64,000 bases of DNA from an uncultured Collinsella sp. (GTDB lineage: Bacteria; Actinomycetota; Coriobacteriia; Coriobacteriales; Coriobacteriaceae), in assembly GCA_900541125.1 (NCBI GenBank), contig UQIK01000002.1, forward strand, positions 1 to 64,000, written 5' to 3'. Shown here piece by piece: positions 1 through 10,194 of the stretch. The position numbers were made by a program, and so were the translations under genes. Within the stretch, counting starts at the first letter, position 1, and each line of letters opens with the position of its first letter. The notes below the pieces were generated by a model. It had not been told where the DNA came from. It saw only the letters and a program-made list of their open reading frames with translations, and made no database searches.

Positions 1-33
1 CGGTCTTTCATGCAGCAGGGGCTCTCAATGTTT

Positions 34-1933
34 TTATGTCCTGCTCATATCGTCTGTATTCGATTGACCAGTAATAGCGATCTTATTTACAGAAGAAATC
101 GTACCGGCCGTAATTTCGGATTTATCAGTAACATTCAAAGCAGATGCGTACTTAATATAAGGAATCTCAGCCACAGTCCCTGCAATATTGATTGTGGGAG
201 AAGAAGACCCCTTGGGAAGCCCATAGTACACACCCGTAACGCCCGTAGCTATTTCCGGTCGTCCAGCAATATTAATGAAGGAACCGTCAGAAATCGATAC
301 ATTCTTGTTCGAAGTCAACGAAACGTAACCAACACTGCCGCTATTCAGACTGATAGATAGCTTTCCTCCAGCCTTTACGCTCGATCCCTCATCCGACGAA
401 TTGGTCAGGTCGTTCTCGCAGAAAACATACCCATGAGAATCGCCCGCTTCATCCCTCAGCTCAACACCAGAAGCGTTCACGGCGATATCACCGTTTACAG
501 CACTCCACTCTGCTCCATAAATAGAGCCAACATGGGAGCCGTGGACATTAACGGAAATAGATCCACCAACGTTCGCTTTCTTCGAACCTTCAATATATGG
601 GACATCATTGGGTATCGATCCACCCTTATCCCAGCCCCAAACATTCTCGTAAGCATCGATAACGACATCGCCATCGACCTCATAAACTCCATCCGGGATC
701 ATCTGTCCTGCGCCAGTTATTGACCAATTACCATTAAGACGAAGCGTTTTGTCGGTGTTTTCATAAGTACTGCTGCCCGCAATAATATGAATGTTGCCTT
801 TAATAGGCGCAGGGTCACCAAAATGACCGCAAATTTCATTTACCCGACCCGAGCGAACATCAAGCGTCACGTTGCCGCGCATCTCGCAACCGTAAGTGCC
901 TTCGATAGCAGGAGAAACTTCGGAGTTGGCATTGTCGTAAACAAGCGTGGCGTTACCACCTACATAAACAGCAGGAAGACCGTTTCCATCGCCGCTCGAC
1001 CCATCGCCGCGCATGCAACCGGGATTAACGTGATTACCGCTAGCCATGCGAAGGTTACCGCTGATCTCAAGATAGGTGTCATGCTCGACGGACCCTTGAT
1101 ATGAACCACCAATGACGTCATGAAGGCCCGCGCCACTACCAGGATTGATATATCCAGACGCGGCTATCACCACATGCGTGTGGTCGACAGTCGACTTATA
1201 GCCACCGCCATAAAGTGTTTCAGAAAGCTTGAGCTCGCAGTTACGAGTGAACACGGTATCGAAACCGTTGCAATAGAATTTTCCTGAACCAACCACTTCG
1301 ACGTTGTCAAAAGTACAAGGTCCGGAAAGCATGGCACGGCTGGAGAAGCGCAAGGTTGCGCGATTATCACCGTCACTCGTCACGGTAATCTTCTTGTTAG
1401 CAACGCCGAAAGTCGAAACGTAATCTTGGGTCGGCACCACAAAAGACGAGCCGCCTTTTAGGACAAGTCTGATCTCCGATAAATTATCGGAGGCGATTTT
1501 ATTCAGCGCATCCTCAAATGTTGATTGATCATTGACTTGATAAACACCAGATTCTGCTGCATCAGAATTCGATTCATCAGATGTTTCATTCACATTCACA
1601 TCGTTTGACTGCTTATCCGAGACATCAGATTCAGGTTTTTGATCATCACTTGAAACCGAATTGTCGTTAGACGAAGCCTCGACCGAACCCCCCCGACACA
1701 GAGGCACTATCAGTAGATTCATTAGACAGATTCTCCGAAGTCGTGTTTTGCTGAGGGTCAGCATTCACTATTACATCAGCAAATACGCCCGTAGGGATCG
1801 TATTAAACACGAACAAAAAGGAGACGAGCCAAACAAGAGCTCGCCTGCAGCGTGGCAATCTCACAAACCGACCTTTCCACTTACCTGACATGAACCGGTA
1901 AGGGCGACAAAATGCCCAGAGGGAAAGGCACAT
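34..1933 (-). pseudogene. secreted beta-helix-type surface protein, frame broken at a poly-G tract
   Basis: Two overlapping frames form one protein. The upstream frame (1667-1933) has a basic N-terminus, a hydrophobic segment (LVWLVSFLFVFNTI) and an AxA-like cleavage region (GVFADV), then a Ser/Asn/Asp-rich stretch. The downstream frame (34 to about 1690) continues the same Ser/Asp/Glu-rich linker and then a long Gly/Ser/Asn/Val-rich region with short repeated strands, typical of a parallel beta-helix adhesin. The switch falls at seven G on the coding strand (1688-1694); six G would join the two frames. The stop at 34-36 leaves no visible LPxTG anchor, so the C-terminus may also be truncated. 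Start is either ATG 1933 or the internal ATG at 1891; neither has a strong Shine-Dalgarno. The region is AT-richer than the rest, consistent with an accessory gene. Function as adhesin is inference. It could also be a decaying gene or a sequencing error. Confidence 0.6.
1688..1694. repeat. homopolymer of seven C (G on coding strand), candidate phase-variation switch
   Basis: Seven C on the plus strand lie exactly where the surface-protein frame changes. Counting codons, loss of one G restores one frame from the signal peptide through the beta-helix body; with seven G translation ends eight codons into the wrong frame region (GGFGRGFV then stop). Slipped-strand mispairing at such tracts is an established switch for surface proteins. 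Confidence 0.55.
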
Positions 1934-2186
1934 ATTTCACTCTTACTGAATGTGCCGTCTGACACATTGGTTTTAGTTTAATACTAGTGTTTTGTCTGAC
2001 AAGAAAACGCGTTTATTGCCATGCAATAGAAACGACCTAAAATTTGTGTCACGGCCAGCCGGAATTGATCGATGTGTATTAATTTCCTAAGACCCAATGA
2101 ACAGACAATGAACAAACTCCACACCATAGCCATGGGGAAACTAGGAATTCGCCGGGATAAAACGTTCGGCTTTTTAGCTAAATGGT

Positions 2187-2216
2187 TAAAACGCTTCAGT
2201 TTATTGAAGCGTTTTA
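2187..2216. promoter_or_regulatory. perfect 12-bp inverted repeat upstream of adhE
   Basis: TAAAACGCTTCA (2187-2198) is followed after six bases by its exact reverse complement (2205-2216). It ends about 45 bases upstream of the adhE extended -10, between two divergent genes. It has no clean T-run on either side and no gene ends here, so an operator for a dimeric regulator fits better than a terminator. It does not match the Rex consensus that controls adhE in many Gram-positives. Confidence 0.45.
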
Positions 2217-2259
2217 GTTTGTCTTTTACGGGAATCTGACCGTTCACCGAATTATTTCT

Positions 2260-2268
2260 TGCTATCAT
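2260..2268 (+). promoter_or_regulatory. extended -10 promoter of adhE
   Basis: TGCTATCAT is an extended -10 (TGn plus TATCAT). No good -35 is found 17 bases upstream (CCGTTC). It would place the transcript start near 2275, about 34 bases before the ATG. The AAGGAG at 2297-2302 is well placed for the ATG at 2309. The rpsB promoter in this window uses the same TGCTATCAT. Confidence 0.45.
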
Positions 2269-2308
2269 GCAAGACGTAGGGTAAATCTCCGATCGCAAGG
2301 AGACACAA

Positions 2309-4957
2309 ATGGTGAAAAAGTCACCGGAAAACACTACTCCCGCAATTGTGGACAACGTAGAGGCGCTTGAGGCTAAGCTCGCTCAGATGCGAGAGGCCCA
2401 GGCGCTTTTTGCTACGTACACGCAGGAGCAGGTCGACAAGATCTTCTATGAGGCCGCCATGGCCGCCAACAAGGCTCGTATCCCGTTGGCGAAGATGGCC
2501 ATCGAGGAGACCGGCCGCGGCGTTCTTGAAGACAAGGTCATCAAGAACCACTACGCCGCAGAGTACATCTACAACGCTTACAAGAACACCAAGACCTGTG
2601 GTGTCCTGGAGCGCGACGAGGCTTACGGCATCACCAAGATCGCCGAGCCCATCGGCATCGTGGGCGCCGTCATCCCGACGACCAACCCCACCTCCACCGC
2701 GATCTTCAAGACGCTGATCAGCCTGAAGACCCGCAACGCCATCATCATCTCCCCGCACCCGGCTGCCGCCAAGTGCACCATCGCCGCCGCCAAGCTCGTG
2801 CTTGACGCCGCCGTCAAGGCTGGTGCCCCCGAGGGCATCATCGGCTGGGTCGATGTCCCCTCCATCGAGCTGACCAACATGGTCATGCGCGACGTCGACA
2901 TCATCCTCGCCACCGGTGGCCCGGGCATGGTCAAGGCCGCCTACTCCTCGGGCAAGCCCGCCCTGGGCGTTGGCGCCGGTAACACCCCGGTCGTCATCGA
3001 CGACACCGCCGACGTTCTGCTCGCCGTCAACTCCATCATCCACTCCAAGACCTTCGACAACGGCATGATCTGCGCTTCCGAGCAGTCCGTGACCGTCATC
3101 GACAGCATCTATGACCAGGTTAAGGCCGAGTTCCAGAAGCGCGGCTGCTACTTCGTCAAGCAGGGTGCCGAGATGGAGGCCCTGCGTGCCGCCATGTTCA
3201 AGAACGGCGCTCTCGATCACCGCATCCCCGGCATGGCCGCTGCCAAGATCGCCGAGCTCGCCGGCATCGAGGTTCCCGCCAAGACCAAGATCCTGATCGC
3301 CGAGGTCACCTCCACTGACCCCGCCAAGGAGGAGTTCTCCCACGAGAAGCTCTCCCCGGTCCTGGCCATGTACCACGCCAAGGACTTCCAGGAGGCCGTC
3401 GACAAGGCCGAGCACCTGGTGCTCGCCGGTGGCCCGGGCCACACCGCCTCTCTGTACGTGCACCCCGCTCAGGCCGAGAAGATCAGCCTGTTCGAGCACG
3501 TCATGAAGGCCTGCCGTATCGTCATCAACACCCCGTCCTCGCACGGCGGCATCGGTGACCTGTACAACTTTGGCATGAAGCCGTCTCTGACCCTGGGCTG
3601 CGGCTCCTGGGGCGGCAACTCCGTCTCCGAGAACGTTGGGGTGAAGCACTTGATCAACGTTAAGACTGTGGCCGAGCGCCGTGAGAACATGCTGTGGTTC
3701 CGCGCTCCCGAGAAGGTCTACTTCAAGAAGGGTTCCACGCCCGTCGCCCTCGACGAGCTGGGCAACGTCATGGGCAAGAAGCGTGCCTTCATCGTCACCG
3801 ACCAGTTCCTCTTCAAGAATGGCAACACCCGCGCCATCGAGGCCAAGCTCGACGAGATGGGCATCGCCCACGACTGCTTCTACGACGTCGAGCCCGACCC
3901 GTCGCTGCAGTGCGCACGTCGCGGCGCCAAGCAGATGGCTCTCTTTGAGCCGGACGTCATCATCGCCGTCGGCGGTGGCTCCGCTATGGACGCCGGCAAG
4001 ATCATGTGGATGATGTACGAGCACCCCGAGTGCAAGTTTGAGGACATGGCCATGGACTTCATGGACATCCGCAAGCGTATCTTCACCTTCCCCGAGATGG
4101 GCAAGAAGGCCTACTTCGTCGCCGTCCCGACCTCCTCGGGTACCGGCTCCGAGTGCACGCCGTTCGCCATCATCACCGACAAGGAGACCGGCATCAAGTG
4201 GCCGCTCGCCGACTACGCGCTGCTCCCCAACATGGCTATCGTTGACGCTGACAACTGCATGACCGCCCCGCGCGGCCTGACCGCTGCCTCCGGCATCGAC
4301 GTCATGACCCACGCCATCGAGTCCTACGTCTCCATCATGGCTTCCGACTACACCAAGGGCCTCTCCGAGCGCGCTGCCAAGCTCGTCTTCGAGAACCTGC
4401 CCTCCAGCTTCACGAACGGCGCCAAGGACCCGCATGCCCGCGAGGAGATGCACAACGCCTCCTGCATGGCCGGTATGGCCTTCGCCAACGCCTTCCTGGG
4501 CCTCAACCACTCCATGGCCCACAAGCTCGGCGCTTTCCATCACCTGCCCCACGGCCTCGCCAACGCCGTCATCCTGACCCGCGTCATGCGCTACAACGCC
4601 GCCGAGGCTCCCGTCAAGATGGGTACCTTCTCCCAGTATCCTTACCCCAACGCGCTGCACAACTACGCCGAGATGGCCAAGTACTGCGGCATCGAGGGCA
4701 AGGACGACAAGGAGGTCTTCGAGAACTTCATCACGAAGCTCGAGGAGCTCAAGGACTTCATCGGCGTCAAGAAGACCATCGCCGACTACGGTGTTGACGA
4801 GCAGTACTTCCTCGACACCCTCGACGAGATGACCGAGCAGGCATTCAACGACCAGTGCACCGGCGCTAACCCGCGCTACCCGCTCATGAGCGAGATCAAG
4901 GAGCTCTACCTGGACGCCTACTACGGCCGCGAGCCCCAGGACTACGCCGTCTGCTAG
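2309..4957 (+). CDS. adhE: bifunctional acetaldehyde-CoA / alcohol dehydrogenase AdhE
   Basis: Reduces acetyl-CoA to acetaldehyde and then ethanol with two NADH, regenerating NAD+ during fermentation. The 882-residue length matches full AdhE. The N-terminal half is the CoA-acylating aldehyde dehydrogenase with catalytic Cys in GMICASEQS (about residue 255). The C-terminal half is the iron-dependent alcohol dehydrogenase, with the nucleotide-binding GGGSAMDAGK and the metal-site region NHSMAHKLGAFHHLPHG. AdhE usually forms helical filaments (spirosomes). The ATG at 2309 follows AAGGAG at six bases. Codon use is strongly biased to C/G-ending codons, suggesting high expression. It is likely controlled through the palindrome and extended -10 upstream. 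Confidence 0.97.
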   Translation: MVKKSPENTTPAIVDNVEALEAKLAQMREAQALFATYTQEQVDKIFYEAAMAANKARIPLAKMAIEETGRGVLEDKVIKNHYAAEYIYNAYKNTKTCGVLERDEAYGITKIAEPIGIVGAVIPTTNPTSTAIFKTLISLKTRNAIIISPHPAAAKCTIAAAKLVLDAAVKAGAPEGIIGWVDVPSIELTNMVMRDVDIILATGGPGMVKAAYSSGKPALGVGAGNTPVVIDDTADVLLAVNSIIHSKTFDNGMICASEQSVTVIDSIYDQVKAEFQKRGCYFVKQGAEMEALRAAMFKNGALDHRIPGMAAAKIAELAGIEVPAKTKILIAEVTSTDPAKEEFSHEKLSPVLAMYHAKDFQEAVDKAEHLVLAGGPGHTASLYVHPAQAEKISLFEHVMKACRIVINTPSSHGGIGDLYNFGMKPSLTLGCGSWGGNSVSENVGVKHLINVKTVAERRENMLWFRAPEKVYFKKGSTPVALDELGNVMGKKRAFIVTDQFLFKNGNTRAIEAKLDEMGIAHDCFYDVEPDPSLQCARRGAKQMALFEPDVIIAVGGGSAMDAGKIMWMMYEHPECKFEDMAMDFMDIRKRIFTFPEMGKKAYFVAVPTSSGTGSECTPFAIITDKETGIKWPLADYALLPNMAIVDADNCMTAPRGLTAASGIDVMTHAIESYVSIMASDYTKGLSERAAKLVFENLPSSFTNGAKDPHAREEMHNASCMAGMAFANAFLGLNHSMAHKLGAFHHLPHGLANAVILTRVMRYNAAEAPVKMGTFSQYPYPNALHNYAEMAKYCGIEGKDDKEVFENFITKLEELKDFIGVKKTIADYGVDEQYFLDTLDEMTEQAFNDQCTGANPRYPLMSEIKELYLDAYYGREPQDYAVC

Positions 4958-4974
4958 TTTTAGCACGGTTTTTA

Positions 4975-5013
4975 ACGGCGGGGGTGCACGGGTGTTTCAC
5001 ACACCCCCGCCGT
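4975..5013 (+). terminator. GC-rich hairpin after adhE without U-tract
   Basis: ACGGCGGGGGTG (4975-4986) pairs perfectly with CACCCCCGCCGT (5002-5013). The following bases are CGCTTCT, so the U-tract is weak. It may end adhE transcripts only partially, protect their 3' end, or let some RNA polymerase through to the kinase gene starting 33 bases later. Confidence 0.45.
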
Positions 5014-5045
5014 CGCTTCTATCGCATCGTTGAAAGGATGCAACC

Positions 5046-5810
5046 ATGCTGCTACCCGATTCCAAGACCGAGCTCGTCCGCCGTGGCAACAAGGTCGTTT
5101 ACGACCTGGGCGACAAGATCGTCAAGGTCTTTAACGAGACCAAGCCTGTCTCCGACGTGTTCAACGAGGCTTTGAATCTTGCCCGCATCAATGAGTGCGG
5201 CATCCGCAGCCCCAAGGCTCTCGAAGTTTCCCAGCTCGAGAACGCCAACGGCTGGGCGCTCGTGACCGAGAAGGTCCCGGGTACTACCCTTGCCGAGAAG
5301 ATGACTGCCGAGCCCCAGCGCTTCGGTGAGTACCTCGAGATGTTCGTCGACCTCCAGATCGAGATCCACGGCTACACCTCCCCGCTGCTCAACCGTCAGC
5401 GCGACAAGTTCGCCCGCATGATCGACAGCCTTGATCAGCTCAATGCCACCACGCGCTACAACCTTCAGGAGCGTCTGGACGGTATGACCAAGGAGTTCAA
5501 GGTCTGCCACGGCGACTTCAACCCCTCCAACGTCATCGTCGGCGACGACGGCCAGCTCTATGTGTGCGACTGGGCACACGCTACCCAGGGCTCCCCTGCT
5601 GCCGACGTTGCCACCACCTACCTGCTCTTTGCCCTCAACAGCAAGGACCAGGCCGAGGCCTACCTGGAGCTCTACTGCGACCGCGCCGACATGCCCATGC
5701 AGGTCGTGCGTCAGTGGACGAGCATCGTCGCCGCTTCCGAGCTCGCTCGTAAGCGCAACGTGAACGATGAGTTCCTGAAGAACTGGATCGACGTCGTCGA
5801 TTATCAGTAA
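5046..5810 (+). CDS. aminoglycoside-phosphotransferase-fold small-molecule kinase
   Basis: A 254-residue protein of the APH/choline-kinase fold. Catalytic loop HGDFNPSNV supplies the Brenner-type Asp and Asn, and CDWAHA is the equivalent of the metal-binding DxD region. The N-terminus has the strand pattern of a kinase small lobe (VYDLGDKIVKVF). Substrate cannot be told: candidates are a sugar, choline or another metabolite; antibiotic resistance is not implied. The ATG follows GAAAGGA. It sits 88 bases after adhE and ends at a strong terminator, so it may be partly co-transcribed with adhE. Confidence 0.75.
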   Translation: MLLPDSKTELVRRGNKVVYDLGDKIVKVFNETKPVSDVFNEALNLARINECGIRSPKALEVSQLENANGWALVTEKVPGTTLAEKMTAEPQRFGEYLEMFVDLQIEIHGYTSPLLNRQRDKFARMIDSLDQLNATTRYNLQERLDGMTKEFKVCHGDFNPSNVIVGDDGQLYVCDWAHATQGSPAADVATTYLLFALNSKDQAEAYLELYCDRADMPMQVVRQWTSIVAASELARKRNVNDEFLKNWIDVVDYQ

Positions 5811-5846
5811 TATCTGAGCGATTTATTTCGCATCGGAGGCACAAAG

Positions 5847-5886
5847 AAAACCCCGCAGCTCATATGGGCTGTGGGGTTTTTCTTTT
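5847..5886 (+). terminator. intrinsic terminator after the APH-fold kinase
   Basis: AAAACCCCGCAGC (5847-5859) pairs with GCTGTGGGGTTTT (5868-5880) and is followed by T-rich sequence through 5885. A classic rho-independent terminator on the plus strand, facing the proS terminator. Confidence 0.85.
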
Positions 5887-5910
5887 AGCGATTGAGCACG
5901 ACGGCAAGAT

Positions 5911-5959
5911 AAAAGGACGGCCCCGCATCTCCCCGATCTGGAGAAATGCGGGGCCGTCC
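5911..5959 (-). terminator. intrinsic terminator of proS
   Basis: GGACGGCCCCGCAT (5915-5928) and its exact complement at 5946-5959 form a 14-bp stem; on the minus strand it is followed by TTTTAT. It ends the long minus-strand cluster that finishes with proS. Confidence 0.85.
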
Positions 5960-5989
5960 CGTATATCGAACTACAAGCGAAATCGTCGA

Positions 5990-7711
<1,722 letters not shown>

Positions 7712-8794
7712 TTATTTCTCCTCAATAAGCTTGTCGACCTCTGCCATAAGCGCGTCGACAATTTGATCCTCAGCTACTTTACCAATGATCTGGCCATGCG
7801 AAAAGAGCAGGGCCTGACCTCGTCCACAGGCCACGCCTAGGTCGGCGTCGGAAGCCTCGCCGGGGCCATTAACGGCACATCCCATGACGGCAATCGAAAG
7901 CGGCGCGGAGTAGTTCTTAAGCCGCTCGGTGACCTCCTCAGCAATGGGAATGAGGTCAACCTGGCAGCGGGCGCACGTGGGGCACGAGACAATCTCGGGA
8001 CCACGGCGACGCAGGCCCAACGACTGCAGAATACCCCAGGCAACCGGCGGCTCCTCAACCGGATCGGCTGTGAGCGACACACGCATGGTGTCACCAATGC
8101 CTTCGGAAAGCAAGATACCCAAGCCTACAGAGCTCTTGATGGTGCCCTGGAGCTTGGTACCCGCCTCGGTTACGCCCAGGTGAAGCGGAACGTGGGGAAT
8201 CTCACGCGACAAGGCTCGATAGGTATCGAGCGTCGTTTGCACGCTATGGGCCTTGGCCGAAAGCACAATGTTCGTAAAGCCGCGGTCTTCAAAATGCTTG
8301 ACGAAACGCTCGCTCGACATCACGAGCTTTTCGGGCTGCGTGAGGTCGTCGCGCTCGGCGATATCCTGCTCAAGCGAGCCCGCGTTCACGCCAATGCGAA
8401 TCGCGCACCCAGCGGCGCCCGCGGCATCGATCACGGCATCGACCTTGGCCCAATCGCCAATGTTGCCGGGATTGATGCGGAGCTTGGCGGCACCGGCCTC
8501 CACAGCGCCAATGGCCAGCTTGTGGTTAAAGTGGATATCGGCGACGATCGGCACCGGGGACTCAGCACAGATGGTACGAAAGCCCTCGAGCGCGGCCTCG
8601 GTGGGTACACTCACGCGCACGATATCGCAGCCCGCCTGCGCCAACACGCGAACCTGCCCAAGCGTTGCTTGGGCATCGGCGGTATCAGTGCAGGTCATAG
8701 ACTGAACCACCACCGGCGCGCCGCCGCCGATCTGCACGCCGCCCACATGTACGGGGCGCGTCAGCTCGCGCGGCAAAGAATGGGATAAAGACAA
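7712..8794 (-). CDS. ispG: 4-hydroxy-3-methylbut-2-enyl diphosphate synthase (IspG/GcpE)
   Basis: Iron-sulfur enzyme of the MEP isoprenoid pathway that converts MEcPP to HMBPP. The C-terminal cysteines CPTCARCQ and the NGPGEA motif that follow fit the 4Fe-4S ligands; the N-terminal TIM barrel starts at HVGGVQIGGGAPVVVQSM. I choose TTG 8794 (protein SLSHSLPREL...), with AGGGGAG eight bases upstream and 13 bases after the rseP stop. The longer frame from ATG 8881 would overlap rseP by about 70 bases and adds a non-conserved leader. It lies with dxr, giving two MEP steps in one operon. Confidence 0.94.
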   Translation of the reverse strand: MSLSHSLPRELTRPVHVGGVQIGGGAPVVVQSMTCTDTADAQATLGQVRVLAQAGCDIVRVSVPTEAALEGFRTICAESPVPIVADIHFNHKLAIGAVEAGAAKLRINPGNIGDWAKVDAVIDAAGAAGCAIRIGVNAGSLEQDIAERDDLTQPEKLVMSSERFVKHFEDRGFTNIVLSAKAHSVQTTLDTYRALSREIPHVPLHLGVTEAGTKLQGTIKSSVGLGILLSEGIGDTMRVSLTADPVEEPPVAWGILQSLGLRRRGPEIVSCPTCARCQVDLIPIAEEVTERLKNYSAPLSIAVMGCAVNGPGEASDADLGVACGRGQALLFSHGQIIGKVAEDQIVDALMAEVDKLIEEK

Positions 8795-8807
8795 TCCAAA
8801 CACTCCC

Positions 8808-10169
8808 CTACAGAATAAATCGAAGGATGTCGGAACGAAGCATATAGACAAACAGCAGTGCGAAGAGCGCGATGCCCACATAGCTCACAATTGTCTGAGC
8901 CTTGAGAGGCAGCTCGCGACCCGCAATCTTTTGAATAATCTCGATGACTAACTTACCGCCGTCGAGCGGGGGGATGGGCAGTAAGTTCATAAAACCCAGC
9001 GAGAACGAAATGAGCGCGGCAAACGACAGGAACGTTACGGGGCCGGCAGCAGCAGCCTGTGAGGACATGACGCTGATGCCCACGATCGACGAGGACTGGT
9101 CGAGAATCTCCATCGTATGCTGCGGCTGGAGTAGGCGCATCACGCCCTCCGCTGTCTGCACGACATAGGAGAAAGACAGGCGAGCCGACGTGATGGGGTC
9201 TAAACGGACCACCTGCGTAGAGGCATACACACCTAGGCGCTCGTCCTCTTTGAGCGCAACCGTGGTCGAATGCTGCTTGCCGTCACGCTCGTACTCGATG
9301 GCGATATCGTCCTTACCGGCAGCCTTGCCGATAGCATCGTAGACGTCCATCCAAGTGGAACATGAGACACCGTCGACCGAAAGGATCGCGTCGCCGCCCT
9401 CGATACCCGCCTTGGCGGCAATAGACCCCTCGTCAACCTGACCGATCACGTTGGTATCCATCGGCACGGTGACACCCGCAATAGAGTAGATGCTCATAAG
9501 CAGCAAAAAGCCCGTCAGGATATTGACGAGAATGCCCGCGAGCAGCATAAAGGCGCGCTTGAGAAAACCCTGGCCAAGATAAGTGTGCGAACGCTCTTGC
9601 GCCAAGAAATCAGCCTCGCCGCACGGCAGCTCCCACACATCGCCCTCGGCAGTCGCATGCTCTCGATCGAACCGGCGGCCGTCAAAGGTGGTGTAGCCCG
9701 CCGCGTCTCGCGGCAGCGTCTGATACTTGGTGGGATAGTAGCTCGGTAAGGGCTTCTCCCCTTCCTCATACCAAGGTGCGATGGAGCCCCAGCCCAGCAA
9801 CAGAGCACAAGCCTCGAGCACATCCTCCTCGGAAAGCTCGAGCTCGACAGCAAGGTCGGCCACGGTCACGCGACCATGACGATAGACAGCCGCGAGCACG
9901 CGATCGGCGCACGAGACATCGGTCGGATCCATACCGCAGATGGCAGCGTAGCCACCCAGCAGCAGCGGGGTCACGCCAAACTTGGTTCCAATGCGACGCG
10001 ACGTGTAATGGATGTCAAAGCGGCACGGCAGGCCCAAAAAGAACTCGGTCACACGGACGCCGCAAGCACGTGCCGCCAAAAAGTGGCCGCCCTCGTGCAA
10101 AAACACGAGGACGGAAAGCATCAGCAGGCCCCAAAAGACCGATGAAAGAACGCTCAGAACAGTATCCAT
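8808..10169 (-). CDS. rseP: RseP-type site-2 metalloprotease with a central insert
   Basis: Membrane-embedded zinc protease that cleaves transmembrane regulators or signal-peptide remnants. HEGGH in the first membrane segment is the zinc site; a PDZ domain and the C-terminal NLLPIPPLDGG motif complete the M50 family layout. Between the GGYA loop and the next membrane segment (GFLKRAFMLLAGILVN) lies an extra block of about 100 residues. Part of it (ADRVLAAVYRHGRVTVADLA) looks like a winged-helix segment. The ATG at 10169 is chosen; TTG 10184 is possible but AAGGA is then only one base away. It lies between dxr and ispG as in many bacteria. Confidence 0.9.
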   Translation of the reverse strand: MDTVLSVLSSVFWGLLMLSVLVFLHEGGHFLAARACGVRVTEFFLGLPCRFDIHYTSRRIGTKFGVTPLLLGGYAAICGMDPTDVSCADRVLAAVYRHGRVTVADLAVELELSEEDVLEACALLLGWGSIAPWYEEGEKPLPSYYPTKYQTLPRDAAGYTTFDGRRFDREHATAEGDVWELPCGEADFLAQERSHTYLGQGFLKRAFMLLAGILVNILTGFLLLMSIYSIAGVTVPMDTNVIGQVDEGSIAAKAGIEGGDAILSVDGVSCSTWMDVYDAIGKAAGKDDIAIEYERDGKQHSTTVALKEDERLGVYASTQVVRLDPITSARLSFSYVVQTAEGVMRLLQPQHTMEILDQSSSIVGISVMSSQAAAAGPVTFLSFAALISFSLGFMNLLPIPPLDGGKLVIEIIQKIAGRELPLKAQTIVSYVGIALFALLFVYMLRSDILRFIL

Positions 10170-10194
10170 AAAACGAAAAAGCAATCCTTATGGG

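Larger units (their letters stand above)
1934..2308. other. divergent intergenic region, surface protein / adhE
   Basis: 375 bases with no credible gene. It is AT-rich. It holds a direct repeat GTCTGACA (1957-1964 and 1994-2001) upstream of the surface-protein gene, a perfect 12-bp inverted repeat (2187-2216) and an extended -10 promoter for adhE. The minus-strand ORF spanning 1984-2355 lacks any protein-like character and runs into adhE antisense. Confidence 0.6.

Noticed and set aside
2187..2216. Palindrome as a transcription terminator
   Set aside because: No gene ends here on either strand and no clear T-run follows; operator is more likely.
1984..2355. 123-residue minus-strand ORF
   Set aside because: Its KRFNKLKRFN part is produced by the inverted repeat, and it runs into the adhE start antisense.
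2321..4966. 881-residue minus-strand ORF opposite adhE
   Set aside because: Composition (Val/Gly/Leu/Asp runs) is what antisense of a GC3-biased gene gives; adhE on the other strand is certain.
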